A stretch of DNA of 15,640 bases. It comes from Chloroflexota bacterium. GTDB lineage: Bacteria; Chloroflexota; Anaerolineae; Aggregatilineales; Phototrophicaceae. The notes beneath the pieces are model-generated. The model saw nothing but the letters and a program-made list of their open reading frames with translations. It was not told the DNA's origin and ran no database searches. The position numbers and the translations under genes were made by a program. The stretch lies in contig JAEZAF010000055.1 of assembly GCA_023430545.1 (NCBI GenBank), forward strand, positions 1 to 15,640, in the 5' to 3' direction. Shown piece after piece: positions 14,449 through 15,640 of this stretch; position 1 is the stretch's first letter; every line of letters begins with the position of its first letter.

Positions 14449-15561
14449 TTAGGTGGGAAAGCGATAAGGAGAGAAGGAAGTGGGCTGCGGAAGCGGCGTT
14501 TGTCGTAACAAAGCGGCGATCCAAGCGACAAGGCCAAAAACCGGGGCGGACAAGCCGCACTGCTGGCGGGTGACCCCTGCCAGCGTCGGTAGGGTGTCGC
14601 CCCAGGCGGTTAAGACCAGCAAGGCGATGCTCAACACCAGCCACAGCCGCTCGGCGCGCTGAGGACAGCGCATTTTGGTGTGTTCCCAATGAAACAGCCC
14701 ACGCTTAAAATCCTTGAATCCGCACTCAATCCAGTAGCGAATGGCATAGACCCGATGCTGAAGGGCGCGTGGCGGGAGCGAGGTCAGGACCAAACAGGGT
14801 TGCTGGTAGCGAGTGTCCCACTGACAAATGAGGGTACAGGCGACCGGTTTCCCTTTGAAGCATAAGCCCTGCAGACAACGCGGTGTCATCCCGCGCCACA
14901 CCAGCGTATTCAGGCGAACCCATTGTCGCCGTCCCTGTTGCTGAAACAGTCCCTGTGAGGCGTCGATGCGCATCATGGGCCGCCAACGGTACGCGACCAG
15001 ACACGCAAACAAGTCCTTCGACCATAAGCCGCTGTCGGTCAGGACATACACGGTCCATGCCTCGGTGAAGGCGGGTTGAAGGGTCTCTAGCAACCGCATC
15101 CAGATGGGGTTCCATTCCCCTTGGGTATTTCCGCGCTGGATATGCCATGCCACCGGGATGGCGGTTTGGCTCACCACCACACTCACTGCCAGAATGGCAA
15201 ACCGGTCCCCCAAAAAGGTCGCATCCAGCGCCAGGACGACTTGTGTGTGATGAGCAGGTAAGCAGCTTAAAACCCACTGCAACAGCGGTGCAAAACACTC
15301 GCTCACCTGCAATTCGCGTCGTTGCTCCCCGCGTTTGGCACGGCTGTCGTAGGTCAGTTCCCGTAAGCGCTGGCGGACATTGTGGAACGGTTCGCCCCAC
15401 AACTCGCCTAACAGCAAGGCGATCCGGTGCTGTCCACAATGCTGTAACACCAGCACTCCATACACATAGCATCCTAACACCTGCAGCAAGGCGGGGGCCA
15501 AATGCGACAAGTGACTTGCGATTTCTGCTTCCAAGCGTTTTAATGAGACCTGATGAGACAA
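14449..15561 (-). CDS. IS4-family DDE transposase (TTG start)
   Basis: 370 aa, apparently intact. The TTG at 15561 has AGGAG about 6 nt upstream. DDE residues: Asp113 in ALDATFLGDRFAILAVSVVV, Asp176 in VLTDSGLWS, and Glu279 in VYAIRYWIECGFKDFKRG; the last segment is an exact Y-(2)-R-(3)-E-(6)-K signature (Tyr272, Arg275, Glu279, Lys286), diagnostic of the IS4 group (PF01609-type RNase H fold). The region between Asp176 and Glu279 holds the beta-strand insertion usual for IS4 (WRPMMRIDASQG, TPRCLQG..FKGKPVACTLI). The C-terminal ~70 residues include a hydrophobic helix. Cut-and-paste transposition of this element is the expected role. All catalytic residues are present, so it may be active. Confidence 0.9.
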   Translation of the reverse strand: MSHQVSLKRLEAEIASHLSHLAPALLQVLGCYVYGVLVLQHCGQHRIALLLGELWGEPFHNVRQRLRELTYDSRAKRGEQRRELQVSECFAPLLQWVLSCLPAHHTQVVLALDATFLGDRFAILAVSVVVSQTAIPVAWHIQRGNTQGEWNPIWMRLLETLQPAFTEAWTVYVLTDSGLWSKDLFACLVAYRWRPMMRIDASQGLFQQQGRRQWVRLNTLVWRGMTPRCLQGLCFKGKPVACTLICQWDTRYQQPCLVLTSLPPRALQHRVYAIRYWIECGFKDFKRGLFHWEHTKMRCPQRAERLWLVLSIALLVLTAWGDTLPTLAGVTRQQCGLSAPVFGLVAWIAALLRQTPLPQPTSFSPYRFPT

Positions 15562-15615
15562 AGGAACTCCTGTAGATTTTGTTGTGGTAAATAAAACCTA
15601 CTGCCTTTGTCTCAT
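15553..15615 (-). promoter_or_regulatory. Inverted repeat enclosing the transposase RBS and start
   Basis: ATGAGACAAAGG (minus strand 15615-15604) and CCTTTGTCTCAT (minus strand 15564-15553) are perfect 12-bp complements. The 39-nt loop holds the AGGAG site and the TTG start codon lies within the 3' arm. A transcript starting outside the element would contain both arms and could hide the start codon; one starting in the loop would not. Confidence 0.55.
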
Positions 15616-15622
15616 TTTTCAT

Positions 15623-15640
15623 ATACCTACCTTTGAAAAC
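15623..15640. repeat. IS terminal inverted repeat, right
   Basis: ATACCTACCTTTGAAAAC, complement of the left repeat; ends exactly at the window edge. Confidence 0.87.

Larger units (their letters stand above)
14430..15640 (-). mobile_element. IS4-family insertion sequence
   Basis: About 1.2 kb bounded by an 18-bp perfect terminal inverted repeat: GTTTTCAAAGGTAGGTAT at 14430-14447 and its complement at 15623-15640. One transposase gene fills the element on the minus strand; its TAA ends 1 nt inside the left repeat. The right repeat ends on the last base of the window, so the right flank and any target duplication are not visible, and the repeat could extend by a base or two. The left flank is a REP-like palindrome. 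Confidence 0.88.

Noticed and set aside
14726..15622. 298-codon minus-strand frame overlapping the transposase
   Set aside because: Frame shadow of the transposase; lacks the DDE motifs and is Arg/Pro-rich.

Overview
The window looks like a chromosomal segment of a Chloroflexota bacterium, most likely Anaerolineae-like. This is inferred from gene styles: ArnT/PMT-type membrane glycosyltransferases with large soluble tails, PPC-domain secreted proteins, a choice-of-anchor-Q beta-helix protein, and intergenic palindromes built on CCCCTTTTC/GAGAAGGGG-type arms. Moderately high GC by eye is also compatible. No 16S or marker gene is present, so the assignment is tentative. I see no rRNA, tRNA, CRISPR array or phage module.

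Layout. (1) 1-1098 (+): 3' part of a multi-pass GT-C/ArnT-like membrane protein cut by the window edge. (2) 1142-7558 (-): a co-directional run transcribed right to left: GT39-like glycosyltransferase (GTG start), family III CoA-transferase of the AMACR-like subgroup, two-TM hypothetical protein, secreted PPC-domain protein, then a small STAS/SpoIIAA-like protein behind its own AT-rich promoter region. (3) 7731-11405 (+), divergent from the glycosyltransferase: clan-A glycoside hydrolase lipoprotein, a CopD-like four-TM protein starting at TTG inside the hydrolase's 3' end, and a secreted COG5368/PF10091 'glycoamylase' protein. (4) 11406-12235: about 830 bp with no gene, crowded with inverted repeats. 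(5) 12236-14011 (-): secreted right-handed beta-helix protein. (6) 14024-14429: a second non-coding stretch with long palindromes. (7) 14430-15640: an IS4-family insertion sequence with 18-bp terminal inverted repeats whose outer end coincides with the window end.

How it fits together. Most products are extracytoplasmic or membrane bound and several act on carbohydrate (one or two lipid-linked sugar transferases, two glycosidases), so this looks like a cell-envelope/exopolysaccharide neighbourhood. The CoA-transferase and STAS-like protein do not obviously belong to that theme. I do not see a defence system or an obviously new multi-gene machine. The least conventional signals are the repeat-dense intergenic intervals around the beta-helix gene, a 12-bp inverted repeat in the IS leader that would bury the transposase start codon in read-through transcripts, and the placement of the IS directly against a REP-like palindrome.

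Several starts were reassigned from ribosome-binding sites: ATG at 3264, 5306, 7731 and 14011 are preferred over longer alternatives; TTG at 8968 and 15561 and GTG at 7558 look genuine.
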